A stretch of 7,098 nt of DNA from positions 1-7,098 of the forward strand of contig JBIQLO010000200.1 in assembly GCA_044464175.1 (NCBI GenBank). Direction: 5' to 3'. Below are positions 1-5,776 of the stretch, in pieces; positions within the stretch are counted from its first letter, which is position 1, and every line of letters begins with the position of its first letter. The notes beneath the pieces are model-generated. The model saw only the letters and a program-made list of their open reading frames with translations. It made no database searches and had not been told where the DNA came from. The position numbers and the translations under genes were made by a program. Source of the stretch: JBIQLO01 sp044464175. Its GTDB lineage: Bacteria > Planctomycetota > Phycisphaerae > Tepidisphaerales > Tepidisphaeraceae.

Positions 1-2
1 AT

Positions 3-827
3 ATGCGGGATGTGGACTCTTCAAGCCGGACGGTGCGCCTTCTGGCGATTGACATGGATGGGACGCTGTTGACCGACAGCAAGGAGATGACCGAGCGGAC
101 GGTGGCGGCGTTGTGCGGATTGCCGGCGCGCGGGGTGCGGGTGGTGATCGCCTCGGCGCGGCCGCCGCGGAGCGTGCGGGGGGTGTATGAGCGCCTGAAG
201 CTGCAGACGCTGCAGATCAATTATAACGGGGCGCTGATCTGGGATGAGGGGACCAAGCGGGCGGTATTTCACCTGCCGCTGGCGGGGGGACTGGGGCGGC
301 GGATCGTGGAGGCGGCACAGGACCTGTTTGAGGAGGTGATCATCGGGTACGAGGTGCTGGACCAGCGATACATCAACCGGAACCCGGCGGAGGTGCCGGA
401 GGCGGCACGGCGGCTGAGCCCGCCGGAAGCGACGCCGCTGGAGGCGTTCATCGACCTGGAGCCGACGAAGGTGCAGTTATTCGGAGAGCCGCGCATGATC
501 GCGCGGCTGGAGACGTGGCTGAATGAGCGGTTTGGGAACGAAGTGACGATCTTCCGCCTGCGGGAGCACTATCTGCAGATCACCGACAAGCGGGTGAGCA
601 AGGCGACAGCGCTGCGGCAGGTGGCATCGCATTACGGGATCGAGATGGCGGAAGTCATGGCGATCGGGGATGCGCCCAACGATGTGGCGATGCTGCAAGT
701 GGCGGGGGTGTCGATCGCGATGGACAACGCGCACCCGCTGGTGAAGCGCGTGGCGGACTGGGTGGCGCCGTCGAACAACGACCATGGGGTGTGCGCAGCG
801 CTGGAGCGGTATGGGTTGTGCGAGTGA
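3..827 (+). CDS. Cof-type HAD-superfamily sugar/nucleotide phosphatase
   Basis: This 274-residue protein is a Cof-like (class IIB) haloacid-dehalogenase hydrolase, a cytosolic Mg-dependent phosphatase family that usually removes phosphate from sugar phosphates or small phosphorylated cofactors; the substrate here cannot be read from sequence. All four HAD motifs are visible: motif I DMDGT (nucleophile D17, acid/base D19), motif II Ser51 in VIASARP, motif III Lys200 in RVSKATAL, and motif IV GDAPND (D223 and D227). The stretch between motifs II and III, about residues 80-190, fits the large alpha/beta cap of class IIB, and total length is normal for Cof proteins. The ATG at position 3 puts 16 residues before motif I, slightly more than usual. 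Because the window begins there, an upstream start or the GTG at 12 or 33 cannot be excluded. Heptad repeats start 2 bases after the TGA stop. Confidence in the family is high; the substrate is unknown. Confidence 0.93.
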   Translation: MRDVDSSSRTVRLLAIDMDGTLLTDSKEMTERTVAALCGLPARGVRVVIASARPPRSVRGVYERLKLQTLQINYNGALIWDEGTKRAVFHLPLAGGLGRRIVEAAQDLFEEVIIGYEVLDQRYINRNPAEVPEAARRLSPPEATPLEAFIDLEPTKVQLFGEPRMIARLETWLNERFGNEVTIFRLREHYLQITDKRVSKATALRQVASHYGIEMAEVMAIGDAPNDVAMLQVAGVSIAMDNAHPLVKRVADWVAPSNNDHGVCAALERYGLCE

Positions 828-829
828 AT

Positions 830-857
830 GGTCACTTGTCACTTGTTATTTGTGGTT
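830..857 (+). repeat. Four imperfect heptads of the NGTTATT family after the HAD stop
   Basis: Four consecutive 7-base units, GGTCACT, TGTCACT, TGTTATT and TGTGGTT, begin two bases after the HAD stop codon. The third matches the NGTTATT unit of the inverted repeat downstream of rho, and both arrays begin with GG when read in the direction of the gene before them. No complementary arm is found downstream, so this copy cannot fold into the long hairpin seen after rho. The function is unknown. Confidence 0.6.
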
Positions 858-1031
858 TGTGGAGACGATTCACGTCCATTTGGGGACTGGGTTAGGTCCT
901 GGTCTTCCACATAAGCCCTCCGGGCAGGTCTCCGGCCGCGAACTCGAAATGCACGACACGGCGGCGATGCGGGGCGGCTGCGGGGGAGGAGGCGTGTAAA
1001 AGCAGGGGATGGAACGTCTGTTCTTCCAATC

Positions 1032-1056
1032 CCGCTCGCTGACGCTCGCGGCTCGG
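1032..1056. repeat. Short GC-rich direct repeat CGCTCGC-TGA-CGCTCGC
   Basis: Two exact copies of CGCTCGC (1033-1039 and 1043-1049) flank TGA, followed by a partial third copy, GGCTCGG. The ends CCGC (1032-1035) and GCGG (1048-1051) can also pair. From memory, very similar short sequences recur between genes in planctomycete genomes, which would make this one copy of a dispersed element; that cannot be tested from a single window. Confidence 0.45.
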
Positions 1057-1116
1057 TTAAGCCTGTCTCGGAAGAGCGAATGGCGCTTTTGCCACCGAAC
1101 TCTATTTATAGGCAGG

Positions 1117-1138
1117 AAAATCGGCGGCTGAAGCCGCC
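1117..1138 (-). terminator. Intrinsic terminator for the minus-strand conserved gene
   Basis: Read on the minus strand, a 6-bp perfect stem GGCGGC / GCCGCC closes a UUCA tetraloop and is followed by GAUUUU. The stem begins one base after the TAG stop of the conserved gene, so stop codon and terminator are effectively fused. A very stable GC stem with a short U run is a normal Rho-independent terminator, although the U run is only four bases and offset by GA. Confidence 0.7.
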
Positions 1139-1139
1139 C

Positions 1140-1583
1140 CTACGGTGCTTCCATTTCCACCAATGCCTGCTCCGCGGGCTCAGAGGCGGGCAACTCTTTT
1201 TGGGTTTTGAGACGGCGGCGGGTGGGGTCGGGCTCGCCTTCGGGCCAGAGGTGGAAGCCGCCGCGCTCGGCGGGCATGCTCCAGAGGCCCCAGAGCCACA
1301 GGCCGTCGGCCTCGTTGACGCCTTCGTACTCGACGCGGTGGGCGGCCTCGTATTGTTTGGTCATTTGGCAGCGGCCGGTGTTGAGGTCGTAGGTGCCGGT
1401 GAAGGTGAAGCGGCCGACGATGTCCACGCCGTGGCCGGTGACCTGCCCGGCGGCAAAGGCGAGGGACAGGTGCATGCGCTGGCGACCCAGGGCGGTCTGG
1501 ATCCAGAAGCCGGTCCACGGGCCGGAGGGGAAGCGCGGGTCGGTTTCGGTCGGAGGCGGGTTGTCGGGCTTGTGGCGGGGCAT
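1140..1583 (-). CDS. Conserved Trp-rich protein of unknown function
   Basis: I cannot give this 147-residue protein a function. It has no signal peptide or membrane segment and is probably cytosolic. A polar, proline-rich N-terminus (residues 1-20) leads into a body of alternating beta-type segments: GPWTGFW (21-27), a strand-like HLSLAF (38-43), GRFTFTGTYD (57-66) and TKQYEAAHRVEYEG (75-88). A tryptophan-rich stretch, GLWLWGLW (94-101), precedes GGFHLWPEG (108-116). Repeated glycine-separated strands ending in aromatics suggest a small beta-barrel or sandwich, and I recall similar uncharacterised proteins in planctomycetes. The ATG has GGAG six bases upstream. The gene lies 37 bases after the arfB-like stop on the same strand, so co-transcription is likely, and a terminator follows immediately. 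The charged C-terminus (about 117-147) looks disordered. The reading frame is supported by its protein-like composition compared with the overlapping frames. Confidence 0.75.
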   Translation of the reverse strand: MPRHKPDNPPPTETDPRFPSGPWTGFWIQTALGRQRMHLSLAFAAGQVTGHGVDIVGRFTFTGTYDLNTGRCQMTKQYEAAHRVEYEGVNEADGLWLWGLWSMPAERGGFHLWPEGEPDPTRRRLKTQKELPASEPAEQALVEMEAP

Positions 1584-1620
1584 AAGGGGCTCCGCCTATT
1601 TTAGCAGGGCGGGCGGGGTT

Positions 1621-2055
1621 TCAAGTTTCGCGTCCCGGGGGGCGGCGCTGGGATTTGGTTTGGGAGCGGCGGCGCTTGGATTCGAGGCGGCGGCGGCGGG
1701 AGGCCTGGGTGGGTTTGGTCTTGCGGCGCTTCTTGGGGATGATGCGGGCTTTGAGGATCAGCTCGTGCAGACGGTCGAGGACTTCCTGGCGATTGAGGGC
1801 CTGGGAGCGGGTCTGGTCGGCCCAGAGGTGGATTTCATCGGCCTGGGTCAGGCGGGTTCCGGCCAGTTTGCGGAGGCGGTCGGCGGCGGCGGGGGAGAGG
1901 CCGGGGATGTCGCCGACGGCGACCCAGAGTTCGACCTTGGTGTTGAGTTTGTTGACGTTCTGCCCGCCGGGCCCGGAGCTGCGGGCGGTGGCGAAGCGCA
2001 GGGCGGCGGGGGGGATGGCCAGGGGGGAAGGGAGGTTGGAATCAGAAGCATCCAT
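1621..2055 (-). CDS. arfB: ArfB/YaeJ-like peptidyl-tRNA hydrolase for ribosome rescue
   Basis: This 144-residue protein has the RF-1 domain of ArfB (YaeJ), which enters the empty A site of a ribosome stalled on an mRNA lacking a stop codon and hydrolyses the peptidyl-tRNA. The catalytic GGQ motif is intact in SSGPGGQNVNK (G30, G31, Q32). The codon-recognition domains of true release factors are absent, and the length matches ArfB (about 140). The C-terminal 35 residues are strongly basic (KKRRKTK, RRRRLESKRRR); in E. coli ArfB such a tail occupies the empty mRNA channel. I chose the ATG at 2055; a GTG at 2082 in the same frame would add nine residues. Neither has a convincing Shine-Dalgarno, so the start is uncertain. 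The gene lies downstream of rho on the same strand, separated by a long inverted repeat. It could also be a related GGQ protein of unknown specificity, but the basic tail favours ArfB. Confidence 0.88.
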   Translation of the reverse strand: MDASDSNLPSPLAIPPAALRFATARSSGPGGQNVNKLNTKVELWVAVGDIPGLSPAAADRLRKLAGTRLTQADEIHLWADQTRSQALNRQEVLDRLHELILKARIIPKKRRKTKPTQASRRRRLESKRRRSQTKSQRRPPGRET

Positions 2056-2090
2056 GAAATTTGACGGCGTGGTACCACCCACTGGCTTCT

Positions 2091-2165
2091 GGTTATTTGT
2101 TATTGGTTATTAGTTATTGGGCGCTGTGCATCCTTCAAATAACGAATAACAAACAACAAATAACC
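2091..2165. repeat. 28-bp inverted repeat of NGTTATT heptads between rho and arfB
   Basis: The left arm (2091-2118) is four tandem NGTTATT units with N = G, T, G, A. The right arm (2138-2165) is, in reverse complement, GGTTATT, TGTTGTT, TGTTATT and CGTTATT. The arms pair at 25 of 28 positions around a 19-base loop. The structure begins three bases after the rho stop codon. In the rho transcript it would form a long A/U-rich hairpin without a clear following U tract. It may stabilise the 3' end of rho mRNA or reduce read-through into arfB. Its AT content contrasts sharply with the GC-rich surroundings. Confidence 0.85.
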
Positions 2166-2168
2166 TTT

Positions 2169-3263
2169 TCATGCCCCGACGGATTTATACATCGCCTCGT
2201 TCGTCGGGTGGCGTTTGAGGGCCTCCAGGAGGGTTTTCATGCCCTGGGTGGCGGACATGCCCAGGAGGTGGCGGCGGATGCGGCGGGCGGCGGCCAGGGA
2301 TTTTTCATCCAGGAGCTTTTCCTCCTTGCGGGTGCCGGATTCGGCGATGTTAAGGGCGGGGAAGATGCGCTGGTTGGCCAGGTTGCGGTCGAGGGTGAGT
2401 TCGAGGTTGCCGGTGCCCTTGAACTCCTCAAAGATGACCTGGTCCATGCGGCTGCCGGTGTCGATGAGGCAGGTGGCGATGATGGTGAGGGAGCCGCCGT
2501 TTTCGATTTTTCGGGCAGAACCGAAGAGGCGTTTGGGGATTTCCAGGGCGCGATTGTCCAGGCCGCCGGAGAGGGTGCGTCCGCCGCCGGGGCCGCCGGT
2601 GTTGAAGGCGCGGCCCAGACGGGTGAGGGAGTCCATGAGGACGACGATGTTGGCGCCGTATTCCACCTGGCGTTTGCAGCGTTCAATGACCAGTTGGGCC
2701 AGGTCCAAATGTTTGTCCACGGTGTTGTCGTTGCTGGAGGCGTAGACCGTGCCGGGGACGTTGCGCTTCATGTCGGTGACCTCCTCCGGGCGCTCGTCCA
2801 CCAGGAGCAGCACCAGCTCCACGTCGGGGTAGTTGGCGTGGATGCCGCGGGCGATGTTCTGCATGAGGATGGTCTTGCCGGTGCGCGGGGGGGCGACGAT
2901 CAGGCCGCGCTGGCCGAAGCCGACAGGGGCGAGGATGTCGATGATGCGGGTGGTCAGCTCGTTGGGATCGTGCTCGAGCTTCATCATGGGCTGGGGGTCC
3001 AGGGCGGTGGCGTCGTAGAGGGGGATGCACCGGGCGTATTCCTCGGGGGGATGGCCTTCGATGGCCTGGAGGCGGCCCATCATGCGGCCCTTGGGCTCGC
3101 CCCTGAGCTTGAGCCCCGGGCGCAACTGCATCTCCTGGATGAGTCGGCGGGGGACGGCCAAGCCGCCGCGCACGGGGCGCAGCAGGTGATGGGGATCGCG
3201 CAACTGGCCATCCTGGCGTCCGTTGGGAATCGTCAGTATTCCTTCCAAAGCTCCGTTATTCAT
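2169..3263 (-). CDS. rho: Transcription termination factor Rho, short form lacking the N-terminal domain
   Basis: This 364-residue Rho is the hexameric RNA-dependent ATPase that ends transcription. The motor is complete: Walker A APPRTGKT (124-131), the catalytic-Glu segment VDERPEEVTDM (155-165), Walker B VVLMDS with D211, R-loop LIDTGSRMD (266-274), FKGTGN (281-286), and arginines R299 and R312, which match E. coli R353 and the arginine finger R366 with a constant offset of 54. E. coli Rho has 419 residues; here the N-terminal helix bundle is missing. The ATG at 3263 is fixed because an in-frame TGA lies at 3324-3326 and no start codon lies between. The cold-shock-type domain (about residues 4-70) is degenerate: the E. 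coli GFGFLR segment aligns to DGQLR, and the position of Y80 is not aromatic. It is divergent from yqeY; no strong promoter or Shine-Dalgarno is seen. It may be a diverged second Rho in this organism. Confidence 0.93.
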   Translation of the reverse strand: MNNGALEGILTIPNGRQDGQLRDPHHLLRPVRGGLAVPRRLIQEMQLRPGLKLRGEPKGRMMGRLQAIEGHPPEEYARCIPLYDATALDPQPMMKLEHDPNELTTRIIDILAPVGFGQRGLIVAPPRTGKTILMQNIARGIHANYPDVELVLLLVDERPEEVTDMKRNVPGTVYASSNDNTVDKHLDLAQLVIERCKRQVEYGANIVVLMDSLTRLGRAFNTGGPGGGRTLSGGLDNRALEIPKRLFGSARKIENGGSLTIIATCLIDTGSRMDQVIFEEFKGTGNLELTLDRNLANQRIFPALNIAESGTRKEEKLLDEKSLAAARRIRRHLLGMSATQGMKTLLEALKRHPTNEAMYKSVGA

Positions 3264-3413
3264 GTACCTGTGGGGCCTCGCTTTAGCGGGCCCGGCTCCA
3301 TCGGGATGACGTGCAGGGTGGGCTCAGCCACACCGAATTGGGGAATGGGTGCCACTGCAACCCTGTCGCGCCATGCCGTGCTGTCAAAAATACGATCCAC
3401 CCATGCGATGGGA

Positions 3414-3442
3414 TCGACCCCTGGGAACAGAAAGCATATTAT
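3414..3442 (+). promoter_or_regulatory. Candidate sigma70-type promoter for the yqeY-like gene
   Basis: TCGACC (3414-3419, four of six matches to TTGACA) and TATTAT (3437-3442, five of six matches to TATAAT) are separated by 17 bases. They lie 26 bases before the ATG at 3469, within the 205-base region between the divergent rho and yqeY-like genes. The predicted leader is short, about 20 bases. Confidence 0.5.
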
Positions 3443-3468
3443 AGCATGAAATTTCCCTGGAGCAAAGC

Positions 3469-3897
3469 ATGGACCTGTTGACGCGATTACAGAACGACAT
3501 GAAGGCGGCGATGAAGGCGGGCCAGAAGCAGCGGCTGACGGTGATCCGGATGCTGCTGAGCGATGTGAAGAACATCGACCTGGCGCCGAAGCCGACGACG
3601 GCGGAGCAGGCTGTGGCGGCATACGGCAAGAAGTTGCGCAAGAGCCAGGAGGAATACGAGAAGATCGGGCGGACGGAGGAGGCGAAGGCGCTGGGGGAGG
3701 AACTGGCGATTGTGGAGGAATATTTGCCGAAAAAGGCATCCCCGGAGCAGACTGAAGCGCTGGTGGAGGCGTTTTTGGCAGAGCATTCTTTCACGGCCAA
3801 GCAATTCGGACAGGCGATGGGGGCGTTCATGAAGGCGCATGGATCGGAAGTGGACCCGGCGGCGGCGAACGCGGCGCTGAAGAAGCGGCTGGGCTGA
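3469..3897 (+). CDS. GatB/YqeY-domain protein
   Basis: This 142-residue cytosolic protein matches the stand-alone GatB/YqeY family, helical proteins related to the tail of the GatB subunit of the tRNA-dependent amidotransferase. A tRNA-binding or accessory role is assumed for the family; the exact function is not established. The N-terminal helix is typical: LQNDMKAAMKAGQKQRLTVIRMLLS (about residues 7-31, spelled in part), followed by a charged helix with KKLRKSQEEYEKIGR (about 54-68), and the characteristic IVEEYLPKKAS (about 82-92) leading into the C-terminal domain, which ends ANAALKKRLG. Length is normal (about 145-150). GGAG lies six bases before the ATG, and a promoter-like pair precedes it. 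The gene is divergent from rho and is followed by a separately promoted lacI-type gene, so it is probably monocistronic. Confidence 0.92.
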   Translation: MDLLTRLQNDMKAAMKAGQKQRLTVIRMLLSDVKNIDLAPKPTTAEQAVAAYGKKLRKSQEEYEKIGRTEEAKALGEELAIVEEYLPKKASPEQTEALVEAFLAEHSFTAKQFGQAMGAFMKAHGSEVDPAAANAALKKRLG

Positions 3898-3903
3898 TTT
3901 ATC

Positions 3904-3933
3904 TTGACAGATTGCCTCGGGGCAGAGGATACT
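3904..3933 (+). promoter_or_regulatory. Candidate sigma70-type promoter for the LacI-family gene
   Basis: A perfect TTGACA (3904-3909) is followed after 18 bases by GATACT (3928-3933, four of six matches to TATAAT). It begins seven bases after the yqeY-like stop codon, so the regulator has its own promoter. The expected start of transcription is near 3940, just before the palindrome at 3946-3955. Confidence 0.6.
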
Positions 3934-3945
3934 CCGGGGCGGTTT

Positions 3946-3955
3946 GAAACGATTC
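3946..3955. promoter_or_regulatory. Candidate LacI-family operator, probably autoregulatory
   Basis: GAAACGATTC is a near-perfect palindrome around a central CG (half sites GAAAC and GAATC, four of five identical). A central CG flanked by A/T-rich half sites is the usual architecture of LacI-family operators such as those of PurR, GalR and CcpA. It sits just downstream of the predicted transcription start and directly before the Shine-Dalgarno of the regulator, a natural position for self-repression. Confidence 0.5.
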
Positions 3956-3967
3956 GGAGCCCTGTCC

Positions 3968-4990
3968 ATGGCCACCCTCTCGGATATTTCCAAAGTGACG
4001 AAACTGGGGGTGGGGACCGTTTCGGAGATCCTGCGCCACAAGCCGGGGTACAGCCAGGAGACGCGCCAGCGGGTGCTGGAGGCGGCTCGAAAGCTCAACT
4101 ACCGGCCGAATTTGATCGGTCAGGCGCTGCAGCGCGGTCGGACGCAGAGCATCGGGCTGCTGGCCGGGTCGCTGGGGGTGCCGATCGCCGTTTCCAAGCT
4201 CACCGGCATCGTCGACGCCTCGCGCGAGGCGGACTACGCCTGTTATGTGGCGCAGCTGGGATACAGGGAGCAGGCGGCGGCGGAGAAGGTGGTGGACGGA
4301 CTGCTGGGGCGGGGGGTGGATGGGCTGATCGTCTATCTGGCGGCGCCGCTGGCGGAGTGGGCAATGGAGGCGCTGGGGTCGCAGTCGCTGCCCATCGTGT
4401 ATCTGGACTGGGCGCCGCCGGAGGCCCGGCATCGCGTCATCGTCAACCGGCGGCGGGGGATCGGGGAGATGGCGCGGCATCTGGCGGAACTGGGGCACCG
4501 GCGGGTGCGCTACATCGTCACCGCCTCGGATGTGTACGATCCTTCCCTAAAGGTGGAGACCTACCGGCAGGTGCTGCAGGAGGCGGGGATCACGCTGGAG
4601 CAGCCGTGGGAGATGGTGCTGGACCCGGACCTGCAGGTGGCGCAGAGCGCGTATGAACTGGTGGGGGAGCTGATCGCATCGAGGCGGCTGCCGACGGCGC
4701 TGCTGATGAGCAACGATGAGGCGGCGCTGGGGGCGGTGGCGGCGCTGCGGGATGCGGGGCTGAAGGTGCCGGGGGACGTGACGGTGGTGGGGTTTGACGA
4801 TGTGCCGCACGCGGCCTACTGCCGGCCGTCACTGACGACGATCCATCAGCCGCGGGCGGAGGCGGGGCGGCTGGCGGTCGGGATGCTGCTGGAGTTGATG
4901 AACGGCCGGGCGCTGGAGAAGAACCATGTGGAACTGGACTGCTCGCTGATCCGGCGGCAATCGAGCGGTCCGGCCAAGGGCGGAAACTAG
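3968..4990 (+). CDS. LacI-family transcriptional regulator
   Basis: This 340-residue protein is a LacI/GalR-family repressor. The N-terminal helix-turn-helix covers about residues 3-48 (LSDISKVTKLGVGTVSEIL, then ETRQRVLEAARKLNYRPN). A hinge helix follows, LIGQALQRGRTQSIGLL (49-65), and the rest is a periplasmic-binding-protein-like sensor domain, with family hallmarks DGLIVY, HLAELGHRRVRYI, LLMSNDEAALGAVAALRDAG, VTVVGFDDVP and LTTIHQPRAEAGRLA. Such regulators usually sense sugars or their derivatives; the ligand is not predictable here. The recognition helix reads TVSEIL where many family members have TVSRVL. I chose the ATG at 3968 because GGAG lies eight bases upstream and the helix-turn-helix starts at once; a TTG at 3944 would add eight residues but lies across the candidate operator. 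The gene has its own promoter, and a pseudopilin gene follows after 38 bases. Confidence 0.95.
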   Translation: MATLSDISKVTKLGVGTVSEILRHKPGYSQETRQRVLEAARKLNYRPNLIGQALQRGRTQSIGLLAGSLGVPIAVSKLTGIVDASREADYACYVAQLGYREQAAAEKVVDGLLGRGVDGLIVYLAAPLAEWAMEALGSQSLPIVYLDWAPPEARHRVIVNRRRGIGEMARHLAELGHRRVRYIVTASDVYDPSLKVETYRQVLQEAGITLEQPWEMVLDPDLQVAQSAYELVGELIASRRLPTALLMSNDEAALGAVAALRDAGLKVPGDVTVVGFDDVPHAAYCRPSLTTIHQPRAEAGRLAVGMLLELMNGRALEKNHVELDCSLIRRQSSGPAKGGN

Positions 4991-4991
4991 A

Positions 4992-5001
4992 GGCAATTGC
5001 C
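4992..5001. promoter_or_regulatory. Perfect palindrome GGCAATTGCC between lacI-type and pseudopilin genes
   Basis: A perfect 10-base palindrome begins one base after the regulator's stop codon and 27 bases before the pseudopilin ATG. It lacks the central CG of the candidate LacI-family operator and is too short to be an effective terminator hairpin. It may be a protein-binding site, or chance. Confidence 0.25.
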
Positions 5002-5028
5002 GCGTCGGTGTCCATTGGGAGTCGTGTT

Positions 5029-5775
5029 ATGCGTCGTCCTCACGGTTTCACCCTCGTCGAGCTGCTGGTGGTCATCGGGATCATCAGCGTTCTGATCGCG
5101 ATGCTGCTGCCGGCGTTGAACAAGGCGCGCCAGATGGCCAAACAGGTGTCGTGCGCCAGCAACCTGCGGCAGATCGGGCTGGCGTTCAACATGTACGCCC
5201 AGGAGCAGAAGTATTATCCGCCGCGCTATTTTCACGTGCCTTCGCCGCCGTTTCCGTACGTGCAGTTGTCGTGGTACATGATCCTGGCGCGGGGGGGCTA
5301 CCTGGGGGCGCAGCCGAATCTGGCGGATGACGCCACGATCACGGTGCGGCGCAAGGCGGTGAAGAACCTGCAGGAGATTTTCCACTGCCCGGAGGATGAG
5401 AACTTCGTTACCAGCTTCACCTGGGCCAGTCCGCGCATCTCCTACGGGTACAACTACTACGGCTCGCCCGATGCGCCGCCGCGGCGGCGCTACACCTACG
5501 ACATCATCAACGACGTCTGGAAGACGGCGTCGGATGTGGGGGGCGTGGAACTGCACAAGCCGTCGGAGGTGACCAGCCCGTCGGACACGATTCTCTCCGG
5601 CGACAGCTTCTGGGGGGACATTTTCTCCTATAAGCCGACTTATCCCGACCGGTACAGCGTGGGGGACCGTCACTGGGGCAAGGCGAACCTGCTCTGGTGC
5701 GATGGGCACGTGACGCTGGTGGAGAAGGCGGTGGCCGATGGCACGGAGAAGTGGTGGACGCGATGGGCGGATTAG
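5029..5775 (+). CDS. Type IV pilin-like pseudopilin with H-x9-DG C-terminal motif
   Basis: This 248-residue protein begins with a class III prepilin signal: a short basic leader, MRRPHG, cut by prepilin peptidase between G6 and F7, with the required Glu at mature position 5 (FTLVE) and a hydrophobic helix to about residue 27. The rest is a globular exported domain containing CASNLRQIGLAFNMYAQEQ, the usual segment of planctomycete and Lentisphaerae pseudopilins, and near the end H-WGKANLLWC-DG, the H-x9-DG motif of that group. These proteins resemble T2SS GspG/GspH pilins and are numerous in planctomycete genomes; roles in secretion or surface assembly are assumed rather than proven. GGGAG lies seven bases before the ATG at 5029, which I prefer to a GTG at 5008. 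It follows the LacI-family gene by 38 bases with no obvious promoter between, so the two probably form an operon. No clear terminator follows. Confidence 0.93.
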   Translation: MRRPHGFTLVELLVVIGIISVLIAMLLPALNKARQMAKQVSCASNLRQIGLAFNMYAQEQKYYPPRYFHVPSPPFPYVQLSWYMILARGGYLGAQPNLADDATITVRRKAVKNLQEIFHCPEDENFVTSFTWASPRISYGYNYYGSPDAPPRRRYTYDIINDVWKTASDVGGVELHKPSEVTSPSDTILSGDSFWGDIFSYKPTYPDRYSVGDRHWGKANLLWCDGHVTLVEKAVADGTEKWWTRWAD

Positions 5776-5776
5776 A

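Larger units (their letters stand above)
828..1139. other. Convergent intergenic stretch with repeats, no credible gene
   Basis: These 312 bases separate the 3' ends of the HAD gene and the minus-strand conserved gene. They hold a heptad run next to the HAD stop, a direct repeat CGCTCGC-TGA-CGCTCGC near 1033-1049, and an intrinsic terminator for the minus-strand gene at 1117-1138. One minus-strand frame is open for 54 codons (1056-895, stop TAA at 892-894). It has no ATG start and no Shine-Dalgarno sequence at a usable start, so I do not call it a gene, although its end reads like protein (see findings). I see no promoter or RNA gene here. Confidence 0.6.

Noticed and set aside
7..827. Possible frameshift or truncation in the HAD gene
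   Set aside because: All four catalytic motifs are in one frame at normal spacing and the length is normal; only the exact start is uncertain because of the window edge.
1556..1612. TAAAAT on the minus strand before the conserved gene as a -10 box
   Set aside because: No -35 element is found at proper spacing in the GC-rich bases upstream, and co-transcription with the arfB-like gene explains expression.
1080..2064. Two long overlapping plus-strand open frames opposite the arfB-like and conserved genes
   Set aside because: They are Gly/Ala-rich shadows with no recognisable motif, while the minus-strand frames give a GGQ protein and a coherent conserved protein.
3382..3387. A perfect TTGACA on the minus strand upstream of rho as a -35 box
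   Set aside because: No -10-like hexamer lies 16-18 bases downstream, so a rho promoter cannot be supported here.
2061..3449. A 462-codon open frame on the plus strand across rho and its upstream region
   Set aside because: It is antisense to rho, which has every family motif. Its product is low-complexity Gly/Ala/Val/Asp-rich, as expected from the opposite strand of GC-rich codons.
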